Source of the DNA: Cephalotrichum gorgonifer
Taxonomy: Eukaryota > Ascomycota > Sordariomycetes > Microascales > Microascaceae
Reading direction: 5' to 3'
DNA: 64,000 nucleotides
Assembly: GCA_900312665.1 (NCBI GenBank)
Contig: ONZQ02000001.1
Location: 3,492,875-3,556,874, forward strand
Shown here: piece after piece, positions 43,805-54,753 of the stretch
How the letters are laid out: each line of letters starts with the position of its first letter
How positions within the stretch are numbered: the first letter of the stretch is position 1
Notes under the pieces: generated by a model
Seen by the model: only the letters and a program-made list of their open reading frames with translations
Told to the model about the DNA's origin: nothing
Databases searched by the model: none
Program-made: the position numbers and the translations under genes

Positions 43805-45924
43805 ATGTCTAACCCCCTACCCTCGATTCCCCCCGGGCCTCCAGTTGCGGCTGTGCCCATTGATAAGTCGTCGTCCCTCTGGGACAGCGTCTCGACATGG
43901 GCGTCCGAGAACAAGGCCGTCGTCTACACCGTCGCCGGTGTTGCCGTAGTGGTCACTGGTGCCGGACTTGTCTATTACCTGAACTCTCCGGTAAGATTGG
44001 TTCTCTACTGTCTTCTCGTCTATCATGTCGAAGCTGCGTCTGGTCCTACTTCCCGAGAGCTCTGCATCGCTAACTTTACGGGGGCTTACTAGACACAACC
44101 AGAAGAGCCCCGACTCTCGAAAAAGGAGCGAAGGAAGCGGAAGGAGGCGGAGCGGAAAGCCGCCGAGGCGCAAAGTGCGCCATCATCTCAGCCCGAGGCT
44201 AAGGCACAAGAAAAGGCGGCTCCCAAGGCCGCCGCTGTCCAGGCCGAAGACGACCTCCCCGTCATAGACGAAGCCACAGTCGGAAACCTCACCACCGAGC
44301 AGCGAGCCGAGTATGCGGATAGGCTGAAGCGCGCCGGGAACAAGGCTTACGGCGACAAGTCGTACAACAAGGCGATCGATCTCTACTCCCAGGCCATCCT
44401 CTGCAAGAAGGACCCCATCTACTTCTCGAACCGTGCCGCTTGTTACAGCGCCATTAGCGAATGGGAGAAGGTTGTCGAGGATACGACGACCGCCCTCAGC
44501 ATCGACCGTGTCTACCTCAAGGCCATCAACCGCCGCGCCAAGGCCTACGAGGAGCTGAAGATGCACCGGGATGCTCTTGTCGGCTACACGCTGGCCTGCA
44601 TCATTGACAACTTCCAGAACCAGTCCGCCGCCAACGCTGTCGAGAAGCTCCTGAAGGTGGTTGCGACCGAGGAGGCGAAGAAGCGCATGGGGGAGCGAAC
44701 TCAGTCCCTGCCGAGCCACACCTTCGTGAACAACTACCTCGTTAGCTTCAGGCCCAAGCCCCGCCCCGCAGGCCTCGAAGACTCGGCCGAGCTGCCCGAA
44801 GGGTCGGGCCTAGCCGCGCTACGGTCCGGCCTCCAGGGCCTGGAGAAGAAGACGGGCAAGGGGTACGAGGAGGCCAGGAACGCCTTCGATAAGGCCCTGG
44901 AGCTGGGTGATCTTGGCGAGCACGAGGCCCTTGCGTACAACATGCGCGGGACTTTCAGGTGCCTGATGGGTAACACCGAACAGGCGGTGGAGGACTTGAC
45001 CAAGTCGATTGAGATCGACCCTGCCATGACACAGTCTTACATTAAGCTTGCGAGCATCCGACTCGAACAAGGTATGCAATAAGTGGACCCTTAGAACCTG
45101 CGCCCATAAACACCCGATGTGTCAGTTACGCTAACCGGTTATCTGCAGGCGATGCCGACAAGGCCTTCGCGGACTTCACCACGGCCCTTGCCAAGAATGA
45201 CAAGGACCCTGATATCTACTACCATCGTGCCCAGCTCCACTTCATCAAGGGCGAGTTTGGCGAAGCTGCCAAGGACTACCAGGCGTCGATGGACCTTGAC
45301 CGGGACTTCATCTTCTCGCACATTCAGCTCGGCGTGACCCAGTACAAGATGGGCTCCATGGCCTCATCCCTTGCGACGTTCAGGCGAACCGTCAAGACCT
45401 TCCCCAACTCGTCCGAGGTATTCAACTACTACGGAGAGCTACTCCTAGACATGGGACAGGTCAACGAGGCTATTGAGAAGTTCGAGACTGCGGTTGACTT
45501 GGAGAGCAAGGGGCCGGCCGGCTCGATGAATGTGCTGCCCCTTGTCAACAAGGCCCTGGCCATATATCAGTTGAAGCAGGACAGCGCCGAGGCCGAGAAA
45601 TTCTGCCAGCAGGCTCTGGAGAGTAAGTCACCTAATTCCAAACCCAGTCCGCCCGTATCGCGGGGTGAAAGCCGTGCGCTAACCGAAAGTATCACAGCCG
45701 ACCCCGAGTGTGACATTGCCGTCGCGACGATGGCTCAGCTCCTTCTTCAGCGAGGCAACATCGCGGAGGCTCTGAAGTACTTCAGGCTCGCGGCTGACCT
45801 GGCGCGCACCGAGTTCGAGATGATCAATGCCCTCTCATACAGCGAGGCGACGGCGTGCCAGCTCAAGATCCAAGAGGAGTACCCTGAGCTTGTGAACAAG
45901 GTGAAGGGCGTCAACATGGCGTAA
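43805..45924 (+). CDS. tom70: Mitochondrial import receptor TOM70
   Basis: Four exons (43805-43990, 44093-45071, 45149-45622, 45698-45924) give 621 residues. TOM70 is the outer-membrane receptor that takes carrier-type preproteins from Hsp70/Hsp90. One N-terminal anchor is seen at about 39-59 (VVYTVAGVAVVVTGAGLVYYL). A Lys-rich charged linker follows (LSKKERRKRKEAERKAAEAQ). The N-terminal TPR clamp begins YADRLKRAGNKAYGDKSYNK and includes DPIYFSNRAACYSAISEWEK and YLKAINRRAKAYEEL. Further TPRs run to the end (ALAYNMRGTFRCLMGN, DIYYHRAQLHFIKGEF, EVFNYYGELLLDMGQ). The Asn and Arg residues that bind the EEVD chaperone tail are in place. Exon 1 encodes exactly the anchor. Confidence 0.95.
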
Positions 45925-46703
45925 TCCTGGCTCGCGCGATGGGTGCAGGTTTCGAGAGTTGAGAAGATTCATCCTGTAAATTTCCTTCCTTTTTTTTTTC
46001 CCTTTGTGTTTGTTTGTTTGACGGATCGGGGTGAGATCCATTATAAAGGGGGAGATCTGTCACAACATGTTTGAAATACGGCATCTTCTCCCCGTGCTTG
46101 AAGAATAGTAGGTAAGCAAAAATGATGAGTTGGCTGGCCGGGCAGGGGAGGGAAAGGGGAAAGGGGGAGGGGCGTCTTTCTTTCTAGACCGGCTGCAATG
46201 TTTTTTTGGAGGATCTTACTGGAACGATATGGAGTGGAAGCAACCGGGCCGAGATACTCGTGGCAGGTTTTATACTTCACTGATGGGGAGGGGAGGGCTT
46301 GATTTGTCGGGGGACGGATCCCCAAGGGGGAAAAAGGGGGATGCCGTGCGTGCCTGTACATATTGCTACTTCACTCCTTTGGGTTCCTGCGGTAGGAGCT
46401 GGTAATAAATTGTAGGATTAGTTGGAGAACTGATGGGGCTATTCTCTCGTGACGATGATGCTTGGGTGGGGGTATATGAGGAGGGAGTTTGTTGTGCTAA
46501 ATCTTGTCCATTCATAGATTCCGGGTATACATGTTAATGTGACATCGCGGGAAAGGGAGCCGTTACCCATGCTCTCTCTCCTCTCTCTCTTTTCCTCTCC
46601 TCTCCTCTGCTCTCTCCTCTGCTCCCTCCTCCTCACACAGCCTTCGGCATCCATCCAAATGTTATAAAGCTGCCTCCGTCATGTTTCTCCCCCTTACTTA
46701 TGC
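45925..46703. other. Intergenic, convergent 3' regions
   Basis: This lies between the stops of TOM70 (+) and IMP4 (-). It contains a T run (45990-46000) and a pyrimidine microsatellite (46571-46634). No gene is seen. Confidence 0.6.
46571..46634 (+). repeat. CT-rich microsatellite
   Basis: A 64-base, nearly pure pyrimidine tract of CT, CTC and TCCTC units. On the minus strand it is a GA-rich tract in the 3' flank of IMP4. Confidence 0.8.
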
Positions 46704-47791
46704 TTAGAAATAATTCTTTTTCCTCGCCGTCCTGGTATACTGCGACAAATGCCACTCCACGTCCCCGTCCTTATCCTCCAACGTGCCTCCACGAATCTCG
46801 AACAGCCTCATCGTCATCCGGGGGCCGACCTCCGCCAGCTCGACGCTGTCATATGACGTCCTCACGAATACGTGATGCCTCACCTCGATACTATCCTCGA
46901 TATTCTGCGGAAAATGTCAGCCTCAAGGCGTCAAAGTCACGACCATATCGTTCTTAATGGACTTACCTTGAACGTGACAACCCGGCTCCCGAGCTTCGAC
47001 TTGTTCGCAAGCGGGTCCCGCGGCGGGAACAGATTCTTCAGGATCTTGACTACTCGCAGCCCCAACCTCGTAGTGAAGCCTTCGAAGATCAGGCGCGGGT
47101 ACTGCTCGCTGACAGTGCCCCTCAGGCTACCCGGTATATCACCCCTCAAGACGACGTTGTGGAGAGAGAACGACGCAGTGGGCCCGTGGGGAAAGTGGCT
47201 GACCGTAAGTGCCGTCGGCGTCCCCCTCTATAGATCGATTCACGTTAGCGACGATAGATTAGGGCGAAACCATGGGAGGGGTTATTCGTACCTTTTCGTG
47301 GAGGAGAATCATATCCGTAAGCCCAGCGCTCTGTGATGACCTCACGAGGTCGGGAAGGATAAGGTTTCCGCGGTTGAGCCGAACAGAGGTCGGGAAGAGG
47401 AGCCTTATCTCCTTTGAGAAGGTGGATAGCCTGCTGGAGGGGTCTCTGGAGGTGGTGACTAGCACCCTCGGGTCTTGGATGCCGGAGAGGTGGTACTCGT
47501 CGTCGAGGTCGGCCATCTCGCCGGCGTCGAGGTCCGGCTTCGACTCGTCATACTGGAAGTCCTTCCGTAGAGACTGGTCCTTGGCGATTGAGGGGTCGAC
47601 TGGGCGGCCCGAGGCTATGGCGGCCCTTAGCTGTGCGCGCTTCTCGCTCGTTTCGGCCTCCTTGAGGATGAGGGCTTGACGGTAGAGGTAGTCGCGCCGG
47701 AGGCGGGCTTGCTTGCGCTGGGCTATAGTTAGCAAGTGCGACGTCCAGGACAGACCACATCTACCTCCTCCTGGACAATACTCACAATCAT
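46704..47791 (-). CDS. IMP4: U3 snoRNP protein IMP4
   Basis: Four minus-strand exons (47786-47791, 47292-47717, 46967-47227, 46704-46904) give 297 residues. IMP4 binds U3 snoRNA in the small-subunit processome for 18S rRNA maturation. The first exon is only 6 nt (ATG ATT) and joins to RKQARLRRDYLYRQAL, the invariant family start; no later ATG could replace it. The Brix domain (about 83-270) is seen as DPRVLVTTSRDPSSRL, LILPDLVRSSQSAGLTDMIL, HFPHGPTASFSLHNVVLRGD and RLIFEGFTTRLGLRVVKILK. The end ARKKNYF is typical. All three introns (62-68 bp) restore conserved frame. It is divergent from UPF1. Confidence 0.94.
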
Positions 47792-48661
47792 TTTGAGGGA
47801 CCCCAAGTCTGACGTTGGAGAGATGTGATGGGGTGGGACGTTGGTGATATACCAGTGAGGCCGAGAAAGACGATGGTTCACGTCTCCGGTCCCCCTCCAA
47901 AAATTTCGGGGCGGCTTATCGATAAGGGGCTTACTGGTCTTATCAGATCAACCGACGCTTATCCTGGCCCCCCACAATGGAGCTCGTCAGTAATTATTGC
48001 GCTTGTGCTTTACAAGTATTATAGCACCGGCCCTGACTCACGGCTGGGGCACTGGCGTTTGGGGGCGAATTTGACCGCCTGGAGTGCGCTAACCATCGCC
48101 TATCCATGTCGAACCCAAAATTTCTCCAGGCCTCCCCACTTCAAGAACCCCAATTTCAACTTCAGGCTCCGAGGTCTCAAAGTTGAAGGCCGGCAACCAA
48201 CTCGAGTACCCCGTCATAGCCACTAATAGCGAGGCAGTGGCAAGTTGGGACCTAAAATCCTTTAGCGTGCCTGCCACATCGACAACTCTTGACCAGCGCT
48301 AGAATGTAACCTTGCGGACCTGGAGTCTTCTTTTTTTCTACTACTACCGACAACACAGGCGCATATCACGTCGGTTAACCCCAGATAAAGGGATACCTTC
48401 TTTCTTTACTTCAGAAGGTTTGTACTGCACCTCCCCTGCGTCTGGCTCGGTACCCTTGCCCGTTGCGCTTGGCATCTTCATTCCTACGGCCCCTCCTCCT
48501 CTTCCTCCTCCTACCTCCCCCGCCATCGACCCGGCACGAGACGATACGACCTCCTCGTTGGCAGCTAATACCCAGAGCTAACTCCTGCTTTGCCTTGTAC
48601 AGTTCGATACTACGAATAGACACCCGCCTACGCCCGAAGCCCTCCAGTACAGACAGGCGCA
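47792..48661. other. Divergent promoter region IMP4 / UPF1
   Basis: This 870-bp region is shared by two RNA-metabolism genes. The UPF1-proximal half is pyrimidine-rich on the plus strand. An open frame at 48312-48581 would be an upstream ORF if transcription starts far enough upstream. No separate gene is supported. Confidence 0.5.
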
Positions 48662-51600
48662 ATGGAGGGCGCATTCACCCATATGGGTAATCACCTCATA
48701 TCCGACTCGGCCGCTACGATCAAGGCCGGTGGCGATGACCTATCCACCCTCGACCCCGACGAGGCGCTCCTCTACGGAAAGCGCGGCACCCGTGCCGGCC
48801 GCCGGAGGGACGATGACGAGGATAACCAGACGGAGCTCTACGACGACGAGGACGCAGACAGCCTCACCAGTTTTGCCGTGGACGGTGTGAAGAACCTGAG
48901 CGTTGATCAGGTGGAGGAGCATGAACTCCCAGAACATGCCTGCGCGTTCCGTTACCCCCCCCCCCCTTTCCTTTCCCCCCTTTCTTCCCAGGACCCCTCC
49001 TTGCCCTTTCTGGCCTTGCTCCTTTACTCTTCTCGACTCTATGTGGCCGGCAATACTGACTAACAGCGACGTATGTGTAGTTACTGTGGTATTCACTCCC
49101 CCGCCTCCGTCGTCAAGTGCCTGACCTGCAACAAGTGGTTCTGCAGCGCCCGCGGCAACGGCGCCGCGTCGCATATCATCAACCACCTGGTCCGCGCTCG
49201 CCACAAGGAAGTCCAGCTGCACCCCGAGTCCAGTCTCGGAGACACCGTCCTCGAGTGCTACAACTGTGGAACGAAGAATGTCTTCATCCTGGGCTTCATC
49301 CCCGCCAAGTCCGACTCCGTCGTCGTCCTTCTCTGCCGCCAGCCCTGCGCCGCCAGCTCATCGAACAAGGACATGAGCTGGGATGTCTCGCGGTGGCAAC
49401 CTCTCATCGAGGAGCGGGCTTTCCTCTCCTGGCTTGTTACCGTACCCTCCGACGCCGAACAGCTGCGCGCGAGACACCTCACCCCGTCTATGATGACGAA
49501 ACTGGAAGACATTTGGAAGGAGGACTCAACTGCCACGGTCGCTATGGTCCAGGTGATTGCGAGCGAGGAGGATGAGCCGCACCCGGTCCTCCTCCGGTAC
49601 GAGGACCCGTTCAACTATCAGAACATTTTCGGGCCGCTGGTGAAGATGGAATCCGACTACGACAAGAAACTGAAGGAGGCTCAGTCCGAGGATGACCTCA
49701 AGGTTGTGTGGGAAACAGGACGTCTCAACAACAAGCCCGTCGTTTCCTTCCAGCTCCGAAAGATCGAGTCCGGCGATGTGAAGCTCGCCGTTGGCGACGA
49801 GATGCGCCTCCGTTACAAGGGGGAGCTGCAGGCTCCGTGGGAGGGTGTTGGCTACATCATCAAGATCCCCAACAACCAGTCCGAAGAAGTAAAGCTGGAG
49901 CTGCGGAAGTCGGAAGATCCGCCCACCGACTGCACCGTCAACTTCTCAGCCGACTATGTCTGGAAGGCCACCTCGTACGACCGAATGCAACATGCCATGA
50001 CGACATTCGCGATGGAGGAGCAGAGCCTGTCGGGGTACATCTTCCATAAGTTGCTGGGCCACGAGGTCCAGGTCAAGGATATGGGCCGGTTCAACCTTCC
50101 TAAGCGGATGAATGCCCCCAATCTCCCCGACCTAAACCAGAGCCAGAGCGACGCCGTAAGGGCCGTCCTCCAGAAGCCCCTCAGCCTCATTCAAGGACCT
50201 CCCGGCACCGGCAAGACGGTTACGTCGGCAACTGTCATCTGGCACCTCGTTAAGATGAGTGGTGGCCAGGTGCTTGTCTGCGCGCCGTCCAACGTCGCTG
50301 TCGACCAGCTCTGCGAGCGGATTCACCTCACCGGGCTCAAGGTCGTCCGGTTGACCGCGAAGTCACGCGAAGACGTCGAGTCGTCCGTCAGCTTCCTATC
50401 CCTGCACGAGCAAGTCCGCATGAACGATTCGAACCCGGACCTTGCGAAGCTCAACCAGCTCAAGGCCGAACAGAGCGAGCTAGATAGCAAGGATGAGAAG
50501 AAGTTCCGACGGCTTACCAAGGCCGCCGAGCGGGAGATTCTCAGCAACGCCGACGTGGTGTGCTGCACCTGCGTCGGTGCTGGCGACCCGCGCCTGGCGA
50601 AGATGAAGTTCCGAAACGTCCTGATTGACGAGTCGACTCAGTCTGCCGAGCCCGAGTGCCTGATCCCTCTCGTACTCGGATGTAAGCAGGTCATCCTCGT
50701 CGGTGACCACAAGCAGCTTGGACCCGTCATCATGAACAAGAAGGCCGCTAAGGCGGGCCTCAACCAATCCATGTTCGAGCGACTTGTCAACCTAGGAATG
50801 CCGCCGATTCGACTCAACATCCAGTACCGCATGCACCCGTGCCTTTCCGAGTTCCCCTCCAACATGTTCTACGACGGCCAGCTCCAGAATGGTGTCACAT
50901 ATGAGCAGCGTATCCGCAAGGACGTTGATTTCCCCTGGCCGGTAGCCGAGACGCCCATGATGTTCTGGGCCAACTACGGTAATGAAGAAATCTCGGCGTC
51001 GGGGACGTCCTACCTCAACCGCGCGGAGGCCTCGAACGTGGAGAAGGCCGTCACCCGGTTCTTCAGGGCCGGAGTGAAGCCTATCGATATCGGTGTCATC
51101 ACGCCGTACGAGGGCCAGAGGAGCTGGGTCGTCAGCACCATGCAGAACACGGGCACTTTCAAGAAGGAGGCCTACAAGGAGGTTGAAGTGGCCAGCGTTG
51201 ACGCCTTCCAGGGTCGTGAGAAGGATTACATTGTGCTCTCCTGCGTGCGATCGAATGACAACCAGGGCATCGGCTTCTTGTCGGACCCTCGTCGTCTCAA
51301 CGTCGCCCTCACTCGTGCCAAGTACGGCCTCGTCATCCTCGGAAACCCGAAGGTCCTAGCCAAACACGAGCTGTGGCATAACCTACTTGTTCACTACAAG
51401 GACCGAAAGTGTCTCGTTGAAGGTCCCTTGACAAACCTGCAGACCTCTCTCATTCAGTTCCCACGCCCCAGGCCTTCTCGCCCGAGGCCCAACGCCCAGC
51501 AGCAGCAGCAGCAGCAGCAACAGGCTCCGCCGCAAGGCTACCCCAACGGGCGCGGACCGCCTGGACACCCGCACTCTGTGCGCGATTTCGACTCGGGATC

Positions 51601-52060
51601 GATGCTGTCGTACATCCCTGACGACGCATCCTCGATCCACGGCTCGGCGCTGGGCGGTGCAGCCCTCGGGCCGAGCTTCGCAAACATGTTCTCCAGCTTC
51701 ACGCCGGAGCAGTGGCCCGGTCTTCCGGGCGTTACCTCTAGCCGTGCGGGCGGCCGCAGGAGTGGCCGTGCGCCGGAGAGCGTGGCGGGCGAGAGCGTCG
51801 CCAACTCCGAGATGACCGACTCCACGGCCAGCGTCATCGGCGGCAAGGGCGTCGGGCAGGGGGGCGTGAGTCTGGGCGCGGGGCTGCACGAGGCGGCAAG
51901 GAGCGTGCCGAAGGGCGGGAGCAGCCAGAAGGACAGGTTCAAGAGATACGTCGAGGGAGACGGGAGGGGCCCGTCCGGGGGCAGGTACAGGAGGGTGGAG
52001 GACGATGAGAAGAGTGTCAGTACGGCGTTCCAGAGCCAAGTCGGGGGCGGGTTCGACTGA
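48662..52060 (+). CDS. UPF1: NMD RNA helicase UPF1
   Basis: Two exons (48662-48945, 49081-52060) give 1087 residues. UPF1 is the SF1 helicase at the centre of nonsense-mediated decay. The N-terminus is acidic (RRDDDEDNQTELYDDEDADS). The Cys/His-rich UPF2-binding domain starts at the exon join (ACAYCGIHSPASVVKCLTC) and runs through CSARGNGAASHIINHLVRA to ECYNCGTKNVF. Helicase motifs: Walker A GPPGTGKT (467-474), APSNVAVDQL, the DE box in LIDESTQSAEPE (611-612), GDHKQLGPV, QYRMHPCLSEFPS, and VDAFQGREKDYI with LTRAKYGL. The tail has a short polyGln (nine residues) and a Gly/Ser-rich, SQ-containing end. The intron donor is a weak GTTCCG, but the join restores the invariant YCGIH. Confidence 0.97.
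51497..51523 (+). repeat. CAG repeat (polyGln) in UPF1
   Basis: Seven CAG codons, one CAA and one CAG encode nine glutamines in the disordered UPF1 tail. It is a likely length-variable site. Confidence 0.9.
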
Positions 52061-53596
52061 AGAGGGTCCGACCCTCCATCGCAAAAATTTTGAGCGCAAC
52101 GCTACACAACGCTGAGATGCTGGGGTGATACCCCTCCCGGCCACCATCCTACCAACAACGACGGGGACTTTCTTCCGAATCGAAACAGGCTCTTGGCTCC
52201 GGCCTACCCCCTTCCTCTCGACAGGACCGATGCTCTGAGTGGTTCCGATTGTGCGAACGGCCAAATGACGGTTCCGAGCGGGATGTTGGGGGGTGGGGGA
52301 TGTGGAGTTATCTGCCAGGGGGGGATTTATCACCGCTACCCGCAGTCATTCCCCCCCTTTTCTCCTCCCCGGCGTACGTCATCCACGTTAGCTAACCGCA
52401 ACGACACCAAATCATCTATTACCCGAGTGCGCGTACGTACGTCGATGTACGTGGTGGAGGAGAGTTGGGGGGGCTGTGAAGGAGAGGGGGGAGGGGGCTG
52501 TGTACCGGAGGTTTAAGCGACCTATAGGAATTCTACCAGTTCCTAGAGATATTTCTTAGGCTGGGCTACTCGCTATCCCTCTCCGCCAGGGGGAAACGTA
52601 AAGAAAGGAGGACTTGGAGGAGCGAGGTTGATACGTTTATGTTCGCAGTATGGGATGGGGGTGGGGAGGGAAGCCTTTGGAGGTGATGCTCATGGCTTAA
52701 AGCCAGGGGAGGGAGAAGGGGACGGGGTATTCGGACCTGCTGTCTCAGTCAAGGCAGAGAGCGTGTGCGAGAGTGGGAGAAAAGTTTCTCCAAGCTCGAG
52801 CGCAGCTCAGGGGGCATTCGCATCTTTTTTCCCCTCAAGATCCTTCCCTCCCTACACTTCTCCCTCTCCCCCGTCCGTCTCGCTCAGACCTGCCGTTTAT
52901 TCTTATCATCCGACCTTTGTTCATTCGTTAGGCCCTTGGGGAATGCAACTAAAAAGAAAAAGAAAAATAAAAGAAAAAGGAGGGAAGAAGAAAATGATCA
53001 CGAAGATTTTACTGGTTCCATAGTATAAGGGTTGCTTTGTGAGTGTGATGGAGGTGTAAAATATCTATCGAATCGTGACGAAGTATCAAAGACTCGTACA
53101 CACGGGCAGGAAATGCCTCCATGGTATGGGTAGGCACATGCCAATTTTTTTTTCTATTTTCTTTGTTTCTTTCATTCTTCCTTGACACTCGGGAATCTCT
53201 TCAACCACTATTCTCTTCTCTCTGTCATGTATCCGCACATCATGTAATCGTGACCCCTATTATTAATTGTACAACCAAAGATCCTCCCCGGCCATCCAGT
53301 TCCCGGACCCCCTACTTCCAAAAACAAAAGACAAAGGAGATGGATATCGTTTCGCTTGAGTTGCGTTGTGCCCTCTTCCCTGGTCCTGTTCCCTATTCCT
53401 ATTCCCTTTCCCATCTGTCATCTTCGTTCTATAAATCCCCTTGTAAAATGAGTGGAGGACGCTCATGAAATCCGGTATGCTCAAAACGCCCGACAATGCG
53501 TAAAAATACAGTTCACCGTGGTGAAAAGGGGGGGGGACAAAGGAAACCATCCACCAACACAAGAGAGTAAGTAGCCTGCTTGCCTCGCCTCTCCCC
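52061..53596. other. Intergenic, convergent 3' regions
   Basis: This 1.5-kb region lies between the stops of UPF1 (+) and the C2H2 gene (-). It holds GTACGTAC-type repeats near 52433-52450, G- and C-rich runs near 52316-52360, and an A/G-rich patch at 52948-53000. No gene is supported, though 1.5 kb is long for two 3' ends. Confidence 0.5.
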
Positions 53597-54753
53597 TCAC
53601 ACCAGCTGGGCGCCCAGGGTAGCATCATGAAGCCTCAGTGCCCCCTGCAGGTCCGCAATCTGCGCCACCATTGTGATCTGCGTCTCCCGATGCTGGCGCA
53701 GCGCCTCCCTCAGGGCCTCGTTTTCCTGCCGGAGCGCCAGCATCGCCTCTCGCAGGGGTTCATTCTCCTGCCGGAGCCTCTTCACCTCCTCTACCACGTC
53801 GATCTCCTCGTCCCCACCTTCCAGGCTGTCCCTCTTCCTCTTTTGACCCCTTTCGCTGTCGTTGTCGCTAACAACGCCGGTCGTAGTGGTGGCGGTGAAG
53901 TCGTGTCCGTCGTCGCCGGGTGGTGAGGTCCTGCCCTCGGTGTGGACTCTCCGCAAGTGCTCGTTAAGGTTCTCCTGCCGCGAGAAGCCTTTGCCCGTGT
54001 ACCGCTTGCAGCTCTGGTGCGGGCAGTTCAGCGTCTTCTTCGGTCCTCCATGCTTTCCGTGGACCTCGCGCTCGTGGCGGAGGAGTCCACCGGAGTAAGT
54101 GAAACCCGAGAGCTTCTCGCAGCCGTCGTGTTCGCATCGGTAAGGTCGTTCGTGTTTATCCATATGTTTGCTAAGTGGAGTTAGCAAGCCGCATTTGAAA
54201 GAGAGAAAAAGGGTATCTGGGGGGCGGGGGGGCAAGCGGCTCACCTCCATTCGCAGCGCCGCTTGAATCCATCTGGCGTCTCGACACATCCCTCCCAAGC
54301 ACAGTAGTATTTCCCATCAGTGTGCTTACTGACCGTGCGATCGGGCTTGGGAATCAGCTGCGCGCGATTGCTGGCGGATCGGTTCGTCTTCGACCCGGGT
54401 GATGCGCTTTCTACTACTTCTGCCGCGGTCGTAGTGGGAGTCGGTGTCGGTGTCGGTTCGGTATGCGCTGAAAGCTCCGGCAGGATAAGATGGTCAGTAG
54501 GCGCGGGCAACAGGCGAGCAGCGTCGAATGCCCGGTCGACGGCGTCGGATGAAACCATGGGGTGGTCCTCCGCATCATCGAAAGGGCCCCGCTCGTCCGC
54601 GAGAAGTGACGGCTGGGCATTGTAGTTGGCTAGCTCCGACACGTCCGTCTCGCCGAAGCGTTCCGTGACGTCTGTCCTATCGTGGTCGACATCGGTCATG
54701 GGCGGGTAGGGCGCCTCGTGTAGGAAGGCCCTAGCTTCATACACGGCGCTCAT
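53597..54753 (-). CDS. C2H2 zinc-finger protein with coiled-coil tail
   Basis: Two minus-strand exons (54245-54753, 53597-54170) give 360 residues. The first 130 residues are acidic and disordered, including a Thr-Pro repeat (TPTPTPTTT). Three C2H2 fingers follow (about 145-245): CAWEGC to HMDKH (split by the intron), CEHDGC to HEREVH, and CPHQSC to HLRRVH. The C-terminus has a basic RGQKRKRDS cluster and then a coiled coil in which LRQEN recurs three times (about 315-345), suggesting dimerisation. This layout is common in poorly studied fungal transcription factors. I chose the ATG at 54753; the open frame extends upstream but has no other ATG. The target is unknown; the MFS gene across the divergent gap is only a neighbour. 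Confidence 0.83.

Noticed and set aside
51383..52333. 316-codon minus-strand frame opposite the UPF1 tail
   Set aside because: It is antisense to UPF1 exon 2; composition is a mirror of the UPF1 codons and no family fits.
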